DNA of 64,000 nt from an uncultured Roseobacter sp. (GCA_947488305.1 CANKZM010000001.1:767354-831353); one strand, 5' to 3'; positions 31,086 through 41,778 are shown, counted from the first letter of the stretch. The notes: generated by a model not told the origin, from the sequence alone. Made by a program: numbers and translations.

Positions 31086-32892
31086 GCGCCATACGCTTGC
31101 GTTCATGTGGGTCAAGGTAGCGTTTGCGCAAGCGGATCGCATTCGGCGTCACTTCGACCAGCTCATCGTCATCGATATAGGCAATCGCTTCTTCCAAACT
31201 CAACTGCATAGGCGTCGTCAGTCGGACAGCCTCATCGGTGCCGGAGGCCCGAACGTTGGTGAGTTTCTTGCCCTTCAACGGGTTCACTTCCAGATCGTTT
31301 TCACGGCTGTGTTCGCCGATAATCATGCCCGTGTAAACGTCGGCCTGCGCACCGATCATCATCTTACCGCGCTCTTCAAGGTTCCAAAGCGCATATGCCA
31401 CCGACGTTCCGTTCTCCATAGAGATCAACACCCCAGCACGGCGCCCGGGAATGGGTCCCTTGTGGGGCGCCCAACCGTGGAATACCCGGTTCAAAACGCC
31501 TGTCCCGCGTGTGTCGGTCAGAAACTCGCCATGATAGCCAATAAGCCCACGAGAGGGGACATGTGCCACGATCCGGGTCTTGCCAGCACCTGCCGGTTTC
31601 ATCTCAACCAATTCGCCCCGCCGTACGCCGGTGATTTTTTCAATGACCGCACCGGAGTATTCATCATCCACATCAATTGTTGCTTCTTCGATCGGTTCAT
31701 GACGTACGCCATCGATGTCGCGAAAAAGAACCTGGGGGCGAGAAATTGACAGTTCAAATCCTTCACGCCGCATGTTCTCGATCAGTACGCCCATTTGCAA
31801 TTCACCACGCCCCGCGACCTCAAAGGCCTCGCCCCCGGGGGTGTCAGAAATCTTGATCGCGACGTTGCTTTCGGCCTCTTTCATGAGACGTTCACGGATC
31901 ACCCGGCTTTGCACCTTCTTGCCATCTCGACCAGCCATCGGGCTATCGTTGATGCCAAAAGTGACGGTGATGGTCGGGGGATCAATCGGCTGTGCGGGCA
32001 GGGCTTCCGTGATTTGTGGCGCTACGATACTGTCAGCCACTGTTGCCTTGGACATGCCCGCAAGGCTGACTATGTCGCCGGCTTCGGCCAGATCGATGGG
32101 CTGCTGGTTCAACCCGCGAAAGGCCAATACCTTTGTCACCCGGAAATTTTCCACCAGTGATCCGTCGCGGCTGAGTGCCTTGACCGTCTCGCCCGCTTTC
32201 ACAGTGCCGGATTCGACCCGTCCGGTCAGGATGCGCCCAATGAAAGGGTCTGCCCCCAAAGTGGTGGCGAGCATGCGGAAAGGCGCATCCCGTTGCGAAA
32301 GCTGTGCGGGTGCCGGAACATGTTCCACAATCAGGTCAAAGAGGGCGGAAAGGTCCTTGCGAGGGCCATCCAACTCCATATCTGCCCAGCCAGAGCGGCC
32401 GGACGCATACATCGCGGGAAAATCAAGTTGGTCGTCATCAGCACCCAGATTGGCAAAAAGGTCAAAACACTCGTCCAGAGCCCGGTCAGGTTCGGCGTCG
32501 GGTTTATCAACCTTGTTCAATACAACGATGGGCCGCAGCCCAAGAGCCAAAGCCTTGGAGGTCACGAATTTGGTTTGTGGCATTGGGCCTTCTGCGGCAT
32601 CCACAAGCAAGACAACACCGTCCACCATCGACAGGATCCGCTCAACCTCGCCTCCAAAATCAGCGTGGCCAGGCGTGTCAACGATATTGATCCGCGTGCC
32701 TTTCCATTCCACTGAGGTCGCCTTGGCAAGAATGGTGATGCCACGCTCGCGCTCCAGATCGTTGCTGTCCATGGCACGCTCGGTCGTCGCCTGGTTTTCG
32801 CGATATGTCCCGGATTGCTTGAGCAATTCGTCCACCAGGGTGGTTTTGCCGTGGTCAACGTGAGCAATGATTGCGATGTTTCGCAGGTCCAT
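31075..32892 (-). CDS. typA: Ribosome-associated GTPase TypA/BipA
   Basis: The product has 605 residues from the ATG at 32892, which has GAGG seven bases upstream; an in-frame start at 32925 is less likely. The P-loop is AHVDHGKTT, with DTPGHADFGGEVER (G3) and NKVDKPDA (G4). The C-terminal part has the EF-G-like domains and the BipA-specific end (NAIRLRKRYL). TypA binds the ribosome and aids 50S assembly and stress responses, especially in the cold. Confidence 0.96.
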   Translation of the reverse strand: MDLRNIAIIAHVDHGKTTLVDELLKQSGTYRENQATTERAMDSNDLERERGITILAKATSVEWKGTRINIVDTPGHADFGGEVERILSMVDGVVLLVDAAEGPMPQTKFVTSKALALGLRPIVVLNKVDKPDAEPDRALDECFDLFANLGADDDQLDFPAMYASGRSGWADMELDGPRKDLSALFDLIVEHVPAPAQLSQRDAPFRMLATTLGADPFIGRILTGRVESGTVKAGETVKALSRDGSLVENFRVTKVLAFRGLNQQPIDLAEAGDIVSLAGMSKATVADSIVAPQITEALPAQPIDPPTITVTFGINDSPMAGRDGKKVQSRVIRERLMKEAESNVAIKISDTPGGEAFEVAGRGELQMGVLIENMRREGFELSISRPQVLFRDIDGVRHEPIEEATIDVDDEYSGAVIEKITGVRRGELVEMKPAGAGKTRIVAHVPSRGLIGYHGEFLTDTRGTGVLNRVFHGWAPHKGPIPGRRAGVLISMENGTSVAYALWNLEERGKMMIGAQADVYTGMIIGEHSRENDLEVNPLKGKKLTNVRASGTDEAVRLTTPMQLSLEEAIAYIDDDELVEVTPNAIRLRKRYLDPHERKRMARAG

Positions 32893-33000
32893 GAGAGCGC
32901 CTCGATCGTTATGATTACCTGCCATATGGCGAGGTGTTGGGGGCGCATACCGTGCACCTTGCCGGAAGGCCAGAGGGAATCGCCAAGGGTCTCGTGTCTG

Positions 33001-33336
33001 TCAGTGCTGTGTGGTGTTCGACAGCAGGTGAATGACCAGAATTCCGGCGATGATCAACCCCAGACCAACAACCGCAGGAAGATCCAGCCGTTGACCAAAA
33101 ACGACGAACCCGATGCAGGCGATAAACACGATGCCCAATCCCGACCAGATCGCATAGACGACACCAACCGGCATGAATTTGAGTGTCAGGCCCAGGAGAT
33201 AAAAGGCAGCGCCATAGGCTACGATCACCAGAATCGTGGGGCCAACACGGGTAAATTGTTGGCTGGCTTGTAGTGCCGTTGTGCCAATTGTCTCAAAAAG
33301 CACGGCAAGGGTCAGGTAAAGGTAGTGCAGGGGCAT
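33001..33336 (-). CDS. Small multidrug resistance (SMR) transporter
   Basis: The product has about 111 residues and four membrane helices. The conserved proton-coupling glutamate lies in helix 1 (LAVLFETIGTTALQAS), and helix 3 carries AYGAAFYLLGLTLK followed by VGVVYAIWSGLGIV, an EmrE-type signature. These proteins act as dimers in the inner membrane, exporting cationic drugs or guanidinium-like compounds. The ATG at 33336 matches family starts better than the longer frame. It lies just downstream of the Lrp gene on the same strand, so it could be its regulated partner. Confidence 0.88.
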   Translation of the reverse strand: MPLHYLYLTLAVLFETIGTTALQASQQFTRVGPTILVIVAYGAAFYLLGLTLKFMPVGVVYAIWSGLGIVFIACIGFVVFGQRLDLPAVVGLGLIIAGILVIHLLSNTTQH

Positions 33337-33353
33337 GGCGCAGGCTTTCGCGG

Positions 33354-33809
33354 TCAAAGTGGCAAATGATGTGTGTCTTTGATGTCTTCCATTACAAAGC
33401 TGGCAGACACGTCCGACAGGGCCACGCGGCTGACCAGCAGTTGATAGAGTCGATCATAGTCGGCCATATGCGCGACACGGGCCCGGATCAAGTAATCAAG
33501 TTCCCCGGTCATGCGATGCACGCCCATGATCTCAGGAATATCGCGCGTCGCCGCTTTGAACTGTGCTTGCCAGTCAGCGGAGTGTTCAGATGTGCGGACT
33601 AGAATGAACACGCTCAGGCCCAATCCCAGCTTCTTCGGGTCCAGCAATGCGACGCGTTTTTTGATAAACCCTTCAGCTTCCAAGGCTCGCAACCTGCGCC
33701 AGCATGCGTTCCTGCTAAGGTTCACTTTTTCGCCGATCGTTTCCAACGACAACGCCGCATCCTGTTGCAACAAGTCCAACAGGCGCCGATCAGTCTTATC
33801 CAATGTCAC
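33354..33809 (-). CDS. Lrp/AsnC family transcriptional regulator
   Basis: The product has 151 residues from a GTG at 33809 with GGAG eight bases upstream, giving the usual start VTLDKTDRRLLDLLQQDA. A winged-helix domain (helix-turn-helix around ETIGEKVNLSRNACWRRL) precedes the ligand-binding RAM domain (GVHRMTGELDYLIRARV). Lrp/AsnC proteins sense amino acids. It is divergent from the DUF6356 gene across 114 bases of AT-rich DNA and 18 bases upstream of the SMR transporter, which are its likeliest targets. Confidence 0.9.
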   Translation of the reverse strand: MTLDKTDRRLLDLLQQDAALSLETIGEKVNLSRNACWRRLRALEAEGFIKKRVALLDPKKLGLGLSVFILVRTSEHSADWQAQFKAATRDIPEIMGVHRMTGELDYLIRARVAHMADYDRLYQLLVSRVALSDVSASFVMEDIKDTHHLPL

Positions 33810-33923
33810 AATAAATTCTCCAAACGTGAGATATTTTCCACCATATATCCAAATTTTATTAATGTTTGGGAAAAAATCCAACACGGTCTCGGATAAAAAC
33901 TCATCAACAAAATGGAGAGCCAC

Positions 33924-34172
33924 ATGATTCATCGCTTGTTTCTTGCACACCCCGAGACGGTCAATGAGACCTTCTTTGAACATTTTCGATTTGCGCTGGT
34001 CTTTTCGGGCACCTTGTTTGCAGCGGCCTTTGCTGCGCTGGTACATGCCCTGATCCCTTGCCTGTTCGAAAAGACGGCGAGCCGGATTATCCTGCGCCTG
34101 GCCGACAGGTTGCAAAACCGAACCTCAAATGCATCGCATGTCAAAGGCAGCAGACAAGTCCTTGGCAGTTAA
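33924..34172 (+). CDS. DUF6356-like small membrane protein
   Basis: The product has about 82 residues from the ATG at 33924 with GGAG upstream. It starts MIHRLFLAHPETVNETFFEH and has one membrane helix (FALVFSGTLFAAAFAALVHAL) followed by LFEKTASR, the pattern of the DUF6356 family. A hydrophilic tail of about 25 residues follows. The function is unknown. Its position opposite an Lrp gene suggests control by that regulator. Confidence 0.75.
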   Translation: MIHRLFLAHPETVNETFFEHFRFALVFSGTLFAAAFAALVHALIPCLFEKTASRIILRLADRLQNRTSNASHVKGSRQVLGS

Positions 34173-34242
34173 GTCTTTTTTAAGAGATGCCTGCCAGCGT
34201 TAGCGTTGGGAAGTGGGAGCAACAGGATGATGTTTGCCCCCT

Positions 34243-34770
34243 ATGCGTATCGCTTTTGGCTTCGCGCTTTTGGTTCTTGGCTCTACGCCGCCATATGCGT
34301 CTACTTTGTCTGAAAAAATAACTGAAAACACGCAACAGTATCTTGTTCTCACCTCTGACAAGTCCGGCATTGGAGCATTCCCACTGTCGAACTCGGCGCA
34401 GGTTTTTTCTGATCCAGTTAAAGCCTCAATGCTGCTGGGGCTGGACGAAAAAAATTCCCATTCCGTCGGTCAACTTGATGTCAAATCGTTGGGCCTACCC
34501 GTCGTTCCAAATCTGAATTTCAAGAAAGACTACTCTTGGATCAAGCGCCTGGCTTACGAAAAACAGATCAACAGTATTGGCCAACAGTGGCAAAACTCGG
34601 TCTACAAGGTCGCAGCGCCCCCAGCATTTCTTACTTTGGCCACCGCATTTGCTTTGCCAGTTTTTCAAAGCCGCAAAAATATGAAACGCAAAACAAAGCG
34701 ATATCGGCGGTTTCCCCTTTTGCATCGCAGGTTTGTACGGGGTGCGTCACAAATCAGGCGACAGATTTAA
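34243..34770 (+). CDS. Hypothetical exported protein
   Basis: The product has about 175 residues and is not recognised. A signal peptide (MRIAFGFALLVLGSTPPYAS) is followed by a polar region, then a hydrophobic segment (APPAFLTLATAFALPVF) and a very basic tail (RKNMKRKTKRYRR). That arrangement recalls C-terminal sorting or tail-anchor signals but lacks a PEP- or VPL-type motif. No clear ribosome site decides between the ATG and a TTG nine bases upstream. Expression is uncertain. Confidence 0.4.
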   Translation: MRIAFGFALLVLGSTPPYASTLSEKITENTQQYLVLTSDKSGIGAFPLSNSAQVFSDPVKASMLLGLDEKNSHSVGQLDVKSLGLPVVPNLNFKKDYSWIKRLAYEKQINSIGQQWQNSVYKVAAPPAFLTLATAFALPVFQSRKNMKRKTKRYRRFPLLHRRFVRGASQIRRQI

Positions 34771-34838
34771 TCCCCCGCCAACAACTCTTGACCGGTTCAA
34801 ATCCGGCGCAGCGTGAGTTTGGGATGAGCCCGACGAGG

Positions 34839-36053
34839 TTAACCGGCCAGCGCCTTGTTCAGGTTTTCATCAATTTTTTCGAGGAACCCGATTGTCGTCA
34901 GCCATCCTTGATCGGGACCGACCAACAAGGCGAGGTCCTTCGTCATAAACCCGCTTTCCACGGTCTCCACGACAACTTTTTCAAGTGTTTCGGCAAAATT
35001 CAGCAGGGCAGCGTTTTCGTCCAGTTTCGCCCGATGCTTTAGTCCTCCTGTCCAGGCATAAATAGACGCAATGGAATTGGTCGACGTGGCTTCACCTTTC
35101 TGGTGCTGGCGATAGTGACGCGTGACAGTGCCGTGCGCGGCCTCGGATTCGACAACCTTTCCATCAGGCGTCATGAGTACCGAAGCCATGAGCCCAAGCG
35201 AACCAAACCCTTGTGCGACCGTGTCCGACTGTACGTCACCGTCGTAGTTTTTACAGGCCCAAACATATCCCCCGGACCATTTCATAGCGGAAGCAACCAT
35301 GTCGTCGATCAAGCGGTGTTCATACCAGATACCCGCTTCTTCGAATTGTTCCTTGAACTCGCTTTCGAAAATTTCGGCAAAAATCTCCAGAAATCGCCCA
35401 TCATATTGCTTGAGAATGGTGTTCTTGGTTGAAAGATATACCGGCCAGCCGAGGCTGAGGCCGTAGTTGAATGACGCCCGGGCGAAATCAATGATTGACT
35501 TATCTAGATTGTACATGGCCATCACGACACCGCTGTCAGGTGCATCAAAGACCTCGTGCTCGATTTCTGTGCCGTCCTCACCAACGAATTTCAGGGACAA
35601 CTTGCCGGCACCGGGAAATTTGAAATCAGTCGCACGGTATTGATCGCCATAGGCGTGCCGCCCAACGACGATCGGTTTGGTCCAACCGGGGACGAGACGC
35701 GGGACGTTTCGGCAGATGATCGGTTGTCGAAAGATCACGCCGCCCAGAATATTGCGGATCGTCCCGTTCGGAGAGCGCCACATCTTCTTGAGGCCAAACT
35801 CTTCTACACGAGCTTCGTCCGGTGTAATCGTTGCGCATTTCACACCGACGCCATGTTCTTTGATGGCATGTGCCGCATCAACGGTGATCTGGTCGTCTGT
35901 CGCGTCGCGCGATTCCATCCCGAGGTCGTAATACTTAAGGTCAATGTCCAGGTAGGGCAGGATCAGTTTCTTCTTTATGAAATCCCACATGATGCGGGTC
36001 ATTTCGTCGCCATCGAGTTCAACAACGGGGTTTTCGACTTTGATCTTGGACAT
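34839..36053 (-). CDS. icd: NADP-dependent isocitrate dehydrogenase (eukaryote-like type)
   Basis: The product has 404 residues. It starts [23 protein letters not shown], typical of the type II, mitochondria-like enzyme found in alphaproteobacteria. Substrate and metal-binding segments are present ([40 protein letters not shown] read in two parts). It decarboxylates isocitrate to 2-oxoglutarate in the TCA cycle. AGGAG precedes the ATG. It is read alone and faces the hypothetical exported gene. Confidence 0.97.
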   Translation of the reverse strand: MSKIKVENPVVELDGDEMTRIMWDFIKKKLILPYLDIDLKYYDLGMESRDATDDQITVDAAHAIKEHGVGVKCATITPDEARVEEFGLKKMWRSPNGTIRNILGGVIFRQPIICRNVPRLVPGWTKPIVVGRHAYGDQYRATDFKFPGAGKLSLKFVGEDGTEIEHEVFDAPDSGVVMAMYNLDKSIIDFARASFNYGLSLGWPVYLSTKNTILKQYDGRFLEIFAEIFESEFKEQFEEAGIWYEHRLIDDMVASAMKWSGGYVWACKNYDGDVQSDTVAQGFGSLGLMASVLMTPDGKVVESEAAHGTVTRHYRQHQKGEATSTNSIASIYAWTGGLKHRAKLDENAALLNFAETLEKVVVETVESGFMTKDLALLVGPDQGWLTTIGFLEKIDENLNKALAG

Positions 36054-36161
36054 TGCGGGCTCCTGGGTCGGGACAACGAGTCATTTGAGTGCGGTGTAGC
36101 GCAGCCAAACGATCAAGGGAAGCAATTTGTATACAATTGCATACAATATTACGAAGGCGGT

Positions 36162-36746
36162 TTAAGAGCCCATTTCCGCAAAGAACTTTTGCAGCTTTGG
36201 TTTAAGCCAGGCCCAAACGTCAGGCATTCCGCGACTTACAGGGGCGCCCACACGCGCCTCAAGTTGTTCGAGGGTGACACCATAATCGCGCCACGATCCA
36301 CCGCCATTCGCGAGGTTTCCAATCGGTGTCTGTACGCGGTCGACAGATTTGGCAAAGACTGCATCAGGCGTTTCGGCGGCTTCAAATTCTTCCCAGATCG
36401 TGCGAAACTCAACGGCCTGATCGGGCGGCAACAAGCCAAAAAGCCGATCAGCCGCCGCCTGTTCCGCGGCCTCTTGCGCAGCAGCATCGACAGCCCCGTG
36501 AATCGGGTTGTCACCTGCATCAATTTCCACGATATCGTGCAGCAGCAACATTTTCAAAACGCGGTCGATCCGGACATCTGGTCCGGCCTGATCTGCCAGC
36601 ACCAGTGCATAAAGCATAACGTGCCACGAGTGCTCGGCCGAATTTTCAAAGCGTGATCCGTCGTGCAGGCGCGAAGCTCTGAGGACCGATTTGAGTTTGT
36701 CTGCCTCACTCAGGAACGCGACTTGCGCCGCGATCCTGTCAGTCAT
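36162..36746 (-). CDS. HD-domain hydrolase (YfbR/HDDC2-like)
   Basis: The product has 194 residues. The HD metal site is visible as EHSWHVMLYAL, LLLHDIVEIDAGD and a later aspartate (TPDAVFAKSVDRVQ), in the order of the HDDC2/YfbR-type 5'-deoxynucleotidases. It probably dephosphorylates nucleotides. The start overlaps the preceding 80-residue gene by eight bases, so the two form an operon with the alpha/beta hydrolase further upstream. Confidence 0.85.
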   Translation of the reverse strand: MTDRIAAQVAFLSEADKLKSVLRASRLHDGSRFENSAEHSWHVMLYALVLADQAGPDVRIDRVLKMLLLHDIVEIDAGDNPIHGAVDAAAQEAAEQAAADRLFGLLPPDQAVEFRTIWEEFEAAETPDAVFAKSVDRVQTPIGNLANGGGSWRDYGVTLEQLEARVGAPVSRGMPDVWAWLKPKLQKFFAEMGS

Positions 36747-36981
36747 TGTCGGGCGCCGGTAGCGTCCGCGACATCTCTTCCTTTAGATCCTTGAGGACTG
36801 CGCGCGCACGTTGTTCCGCACGGCGCACACGCACCGCTGTCAGATATGCTTCCTCCATCGTTTGCGAGGAACCGCCGATTGTATCGGCCACGCGCTGCAC
36901 AAAGGCGTCATCACCCGTAGCGTTGATGATCTTCAGGCTTTCCAGCGCCAATTCGTCGGCGACATCTTCAACAATACCCAT
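36739..36981 (-). CDS. Conserved hypothetical small helical protein
   Basis: The product has 80 residues and I do not recognise a named family. It is predicted mostly helical, acidic at the start and basic in the second half (VRVRRAEQRARAVLKDLKEEM), with no membrane segment or cysteines. It sits between a hydrolase gene (three-base gap) and an HD hydrolase gene (eight-base overlap), so it is translated with them. Confidence 0.6.
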   Translation of the reverse strand: MGIVEDVADELALESLKIINATGDDAFVQRVADTIGGSSQTMEEAYLTAVRVRRAEQRARAVLKDLKEEMSRTLPAPDND

Positions 36982-36984
36982 GGT

Positions 36985-37638
36985 CTATCGCGTGGTCTCC
37001 GTGAGGCGGCGTTTGACATAATCGGTCGTTGTGTCAATCAGCGTGTCCAGATGTGGTTCTTCAAAGAAGTGACCGGCACCTTCAACTTGCTCATGCGTGA
37101 TCGTGATGCCTTTTTGCTCATGCAGCTTCGAGACCAAGGCATCGGTATCGCTGGGCGGTGCTACCCTGTCAGCCGAGCCGTTAATGATCAGGCCAGACGC
37201 AGGGCAGGGCGCAAGAAACGAAAAGTCATACATGTTGGCAGGCGGCGCGACCGAGATAAATCCGGTTATTTCCGGACGGCGCATCAACAGTTGCATGCCG
37301 ATCCAAGCGCCAAACGAAAACCCAGCAACCCAGCAGTGCTTTGAGTTGTTGTTCATCGACTGAAGATAATCAAGCGCCGAGGCAGCATCAGAAAGCTCGC
37401 CCACGCCTTGATCATATTCCCCCTGGCTACGTCCGACGCCCCGAAAATTAAAGCGTAATACGGTAAAGCCCATGTTATAGAACGCGTAGTGCATTCGGTG
37501 CACAACCACGTGGTTCATGGTTCCACCAAATTGTGGATGGGGGTGGAGGATGATGGCGATTGGAGCGTCACGCTCTTTTTGGGGGTGATAGCGGCCTTCG
37601 AGGCGGCCTTCGGGTCCGGGAAAAATGACCTCAGGCAT
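36985..37638 (-). CDS. Alpha/beta hydrolase
   Basis: The product has 217 residues. The nucleophile elbow is GFSFGAW, the oxyanion region is HPHPQFGGTMNH, and the acid and histidine are in INGSADRVAPP and EGAGHFFEE. It belongs to the short-lid hydrolases often labelled alpha/beta family or dienelactone-like. The substrate is unknown. It is divergent from the iscR-suf operon across a 176-base control region and leads an operon with two small downstream genes. Confidence 0.87.
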   Translation of the reverse strand: MPEVIFPGPEGRLEGRYHPQKERDAPIAIILHPHPQFGGTMNHVVVHRMHYAFYNMGFTVLRFNFRGVGRSQGEYDQGVGELSDAASALDYLQSMNNNSKHCWVAGFSFGAWIGMQLLMRRPEITGFISVAPPANMYDFSFLAPCPASGLIINGSADRVAPPSDTDALVSKLHEQKGITITHEQVEGAGHFFEEPHLDTLIDTTTDYVKRRLTETTR

Positions 37639-37698
37639 GAGTGTCCCTGTATAACGGGTTCTTGGTTCCTGATTTCTTGACGATCACGCTCAGGCACC

Positions 37699-37713
37699 TT
37701 AGAACGGTTCTAA
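37699..37713. promoter_or_regulatory. Irr-type iron control element (ICE) upstream of iscR
   Basis: TTAGAACGGTTCTAA is a perfect 6-3-6 palindrome. Its form (TTAGAA-N3-TTCTAA) matches the iron control element bound by the heme-responsive regulator Irr in Rhizobiales and Rhodobacteraceae. It is 101 bases before iscR and 60 bases before the divergent hydrolase start, so it could act on either promoter. Confidence 0.7.
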
Positions 37714-37748
37714 TTCATTCGCCAGTTTCGGCTTTACCAGCGAACCAT

Positions 37749-37763
37749 GGACTTAAGGACTAA
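37749..37763. promoter_or_regulatory. GGACT direct repeat upstream of iscR (possible Iron-Rhodo-box)
   Basis: GGACTTAAGGACTAA holds two GGACT copies eight bases apart, 51 bases before the iscR ATG. Rhodobacterales IscR is thought to bind an Iron-Rhodo-box near its own promoter; whether this is that box is not certain from sequence alone. Confidence 0.35.
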
Positions 37764-37772
37764 CGCGCGCCG

Positions 37773-37788
37773 CGTCAATCATTTGACG
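37773..37788. promoter_or_regulatory. Perfect inverted repeat in the iscR leader
   Basis: CGTCAA-TCAT-TTGACG at 37773-37788 is a perfect 6-4-6 inverted repeat 26 bases before the iscR start. Its position would let a bound repressor block RNA polymerase or act on the leader RNA. The binding protein is unknown. Confidence 0.4.
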
Positions 37789-37814
37789 TTCCGCTCAGCG
37801 TCTCGGAGGCTGCT

Positions 37815-38288
37815 ATGAAATTATCGACAAAAGGGCGCTACGCGATGGTTGCTCTTGCGGATATCGCATTGCAGCCGAATGGCGATCTGGTCTCGCTGGG
37901 TGATATCGCGCAACGACAATCGATTTCGCTGCCCTATCTGGAACAGTTGTTCGTAAAACTGCGACGCGCCGAATTGGTGCAATCTGTCCGCGGCCCGGGT
38001 GGAGGATACCGTTTGGCTCGGAATGCGTCAGACATTCGCGTGGTCGACGTATTGAGCGCGGTAGATGAAACCGTCGACGCGATGCACACAGGAGCAGGGG
38101 CGTCCGGCGGAACATCGGGCAGCCGGGCGCAATCGCTGACCAATCGACTTTGGGAGAGCCTGAGCGCCCATGTCTATGTCTTTCTGCACCAAACCCGATT
38201 GTCAGACGTGATCGAAAATGAGCTGGCACCATGCCCAGCCGTTCCAAACCTTTTCGACTTTGTGGAAGACACAACTGTCGACGCGTGA
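37815..38288 (+). CDS. iscR: Rrf2-family regulator IscR, single-cysteine type
   Basis: The product has 157 residues. The winged-helix part (MKLSTKGRYAMVALADIAL, SLPYLEQLFVKLR, VRGPGGGYRLAR) is typical IscR. The three cysteines that bind [2Fe-2S] in E. coli IscR are missing: that loop reads MHTGAGASGGTSGSRAQ. Only one cysteine (Cys140, in APCPAVP) remains. The same single-cysteine form is known from Rhodobacter sphaeroides, where it still binds a cluster and represses iron-sulfur genes. It heads the suf operon. Confidence 0.92.
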   Translation: MKLSTKGRYAMVALADIALQPNGDLVSLGDIAQRQSISLPYLEQLFVKLRRAELVQSVRGPGGGYRLARNASDIRVVDVLSAVDETVDAMHTGAGASGGTSGSRAQSLTNRLWESLSAHVYVFLHQTRLSDVIENELAPCPAVPNLFDFVEDTTVDA

Positions 38289-38326
38289 TCCGACGATCAA
38301 CCTAACTCAATGGAGCATGCATCCTG

Positions 38327-39508
38327 ATGGCGCGTGTATATCTGGATCATAATGCCACAACGCCTCTGAGACGGGAGGCGCGCGATGCAATGGTTTCGGC
38401 GATGGATCTCGTCGGGAACCCGTCATCGGTTCATGCCGAGGGACGGGCCGCCAAGGGTTTGTTGGAGCGAGCGCGTGCGCAAGTGGCAGGGCTTGTGGGG
38501 TGCACGCCTGCCCAGGTGATCTTTACCGGCAGCGCCACGGAGGCTGCGGCATTGGCAGTCGCGCAGAAGGACCAGCATGGCGGCGCTTTTGCATCACTGC
38601 CGACCGAGCATGACTGCTTCACTGTCTGGAGCGACGCGGAATTGCCGGCACTACACGACAAGAACGGAGCGCTGATCGGCGCACAAGCTGCTGAGTTCAC
38701 GGGACGGATGACGGATCGTGCCAGTCCGGAATGGTCCGCAACACGAAAGCCGGTTGCGTTGGTCGCCATGTCCGCAGCGAACAGCGAAACAGGGATCATG
38801 CCTCTTGATGGCCTGGTGATCCCTGACAATCACATAAACGCCCTCTCAGCCGGGACAGTGCCGTACTCCGTGGTTTGCGATATCACCCAGATCGCTGGAA
38901 AGATGCCGGTGCGGTACGATGGTGAGAAGCGGCCCGCATACATGGTCCTGTCCGCGCATAAGTTTGGTGGGCCGAAAGGGGTGGGGGCCCTCATCAATTT
39001 CACCGCCGAGGATCCGCAAGCGATCTTGCGGGGTGGCGGGCAGGAGATGGGGCGCAGGTCCGGCACAGAGAACCTAATTGGCATTGCAGGATTCGGGGCC
39101 GCAGCGGAGGCCGCCCAACAAGATCTGGCGGCCGGTCGATGGGAAGAAATCAAAGAACTTAGAAAGATTCTAGAAAACGCCCTTGCAGCCGACGCGAAGA
39201 CAACTATTTTTGTCGGGAAAGAAGCCAGTCGGTTACCGAACACACTTTGCTTTGCCACGCCCGGATGGAAAGGCGAGGCGCAAGTGATCCAAATGGACCT
39301 GGCCGGTTTTGCTGTCAGTGCGGGTTCAGCCTGCTCCAGCGGCAAGGTCAGGTCGAGCACGGTGCTCCGGGCGATGGGCTACGATGAAGAGACCGCAAGC
39401 AGCGCCATTCGGGTGTCCTTGGGGTTGGAAACGACCAAGGACGAGGTGCTGCAATTCGCGCAGGCCTGGTTGCAAAAAGAAAAGAAATTCCGCGCCCGTG
39501 CGGCGTGA
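38327..39508 (+). CDS. Cysteine desulfurase, NifS/IscS type
   Basis: The product has 393 residues. It is a PLP enzyme taking sulfur from cysteine. Landmarks are MARVYLDHNATTPLRRE, the PLP lysine in VLSAHKFGGPKG, and the active cysteine in SAGSACSSGKVR. The mobile SACSSG loop makes it IscS/NifS-like (group I), unlike the SufS (group II) at the end of the same operon. It follows iscR by 38 bases and precedes sufB by 12. Confidence 0.92.
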   Translation: MARVYLDHNATTPLRREARDAMVSAMDLVGNPSSVHAEGRAAKGLLERARAQVAGLVGCTPAQVIFTGSATEAAALAVAQKDQHGGAFASLPTEHDCFTVWSDAELPALHDKNGALIGAQAAEFTGRMTDRASPEWSATRKPVALVAMSAANSETGIMPLDGLVIPDNHINALSAGTVPYSVVCDITQIAGKMPVRYDGEKRPAYMVLSAHKFGGPKGVGALINFTAEDPQAILRGGGQEMGRRSGTENLIGIAGFGAAAEAAQQDLAAGRWEEIKELRKILENALAADAKTTIFVGKEASRLPNTLCFATPGWKGEAQVIQMDLAGFAVSAGSACSSGKVRSSTVLRAMGYDEETASSAIRVSLGLETTKDEVLQFAQAWLQKEKKFRARAA

Positions 39509-39520
39509 GATCTGGAGGAC

Positions 39521-41061
<1,541 letters not shown>

Positions 41062-41065
<4 letters not shown>

Positions 41066-41400
41066 GCTCTGCTGTTGCCGAGGTAACGTTGATGAAACGG
41101 TTCGGAGCTTTGCTTGCTTCAAAAAAGGCTGCTATATTATTTGGCATATCCGCAGGCTTAGGCTCTTTTGCAGGCACGAGACTCTCAGATAGTGTGTTTG
41201 GCTCTATCCTGTTCGTGGCTCCGATCACCTTGGCTTGGATTTGGGGAATCTATTCTTTCTTCACGTACTACGCAAACGCTCGTTCTTCGAGTTCGCAGGA
41301 ACGCTATCTTTCTGCGAATACGACACCGGGTGGAATCGCAGTTTGGGCCGCTATGGTATGCTTGGTGTTAGCCGGACTGCTGACGGGAGGCAGTCAATGA
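41062..41400 (+). CDS. Small membrane protein of unknown function within the suf operon
   Basis: The product has 112 residues with two or three predicted membrane helices (about residues 22-40, 45-68 and 90-108) and a short basic start. I do not recognise its family. It begins with a GTG overlapping the sufB stop and ends by overlapping the next ATG (ATGA), so it is firmly embedded in the operon. Its base composition is slightly lower in GC than that of sufB or sufC. Confidence 0.6.
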
Positions 41401-41711
41401 TCCTCACCACGACAAACACCATCGAAGGCCGCGCGATCACCGCCTACAAGGGCATAGTCGTGGGCGAGGCGATCATGGGCGCGAACATCGTGCGGGATTT
41501 TTTTGCCTCCGTCACGGATGTGGTCGGCGGGCGCTCGGGTGCTTATGAGCAGAAACTCAAGGACGCACGAGACGAGGCCATGGCCGAGATCGAGGAACGC
41601 GCAGCCAGCCTAGGTGCCCATGCGGTGATCGGGATCGATCTGGATTACGAAGTTGTCGGCGACTCCATGCTGATGGTCTCCGTCTCGGGGACGGCTGTCA
41701 CACTCGCCTGA
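41397..41711 (+). CDS. YbjQ/UPF0145 heavy-metal-binding domain protein
   Basis: The product has 104 residues and starts at the ATG overlapping the upstream stop, with GGGAGG seven bases before. Family landmarks are [29 protein letters not shown] text ([17 protein letters not shown]), SGAYEQKL and [13 protein letters not shown]. YbjQ proteins form pentamers and are annotated as metal-binding; the role is not established. Its position between sufB and sufC suggests a link to metal or cluster handling. Confidence 0.88.
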   Translation: MILTTTNTIEGRAITAYKGIVVGEAIMGANIVRDFFASVTDVVGGRSGAYEQKLKDARDEAMAEIEERAASLGAHAVIGIDLDYEVVGDSMLMVSVSGTAVTLA

Positions 41712-41778
41712 AATACATGAGAAACACGCCGCAAGGCATTGAAACAAAGCGCTAGGGCGTTGAATAAGGGAAGACAAT

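Noticed and set aside
31715..32863. Long open frame opposite typA
   Set aside because: It is antisense to typA and serine/arginine-rich, a typical shadow frame.
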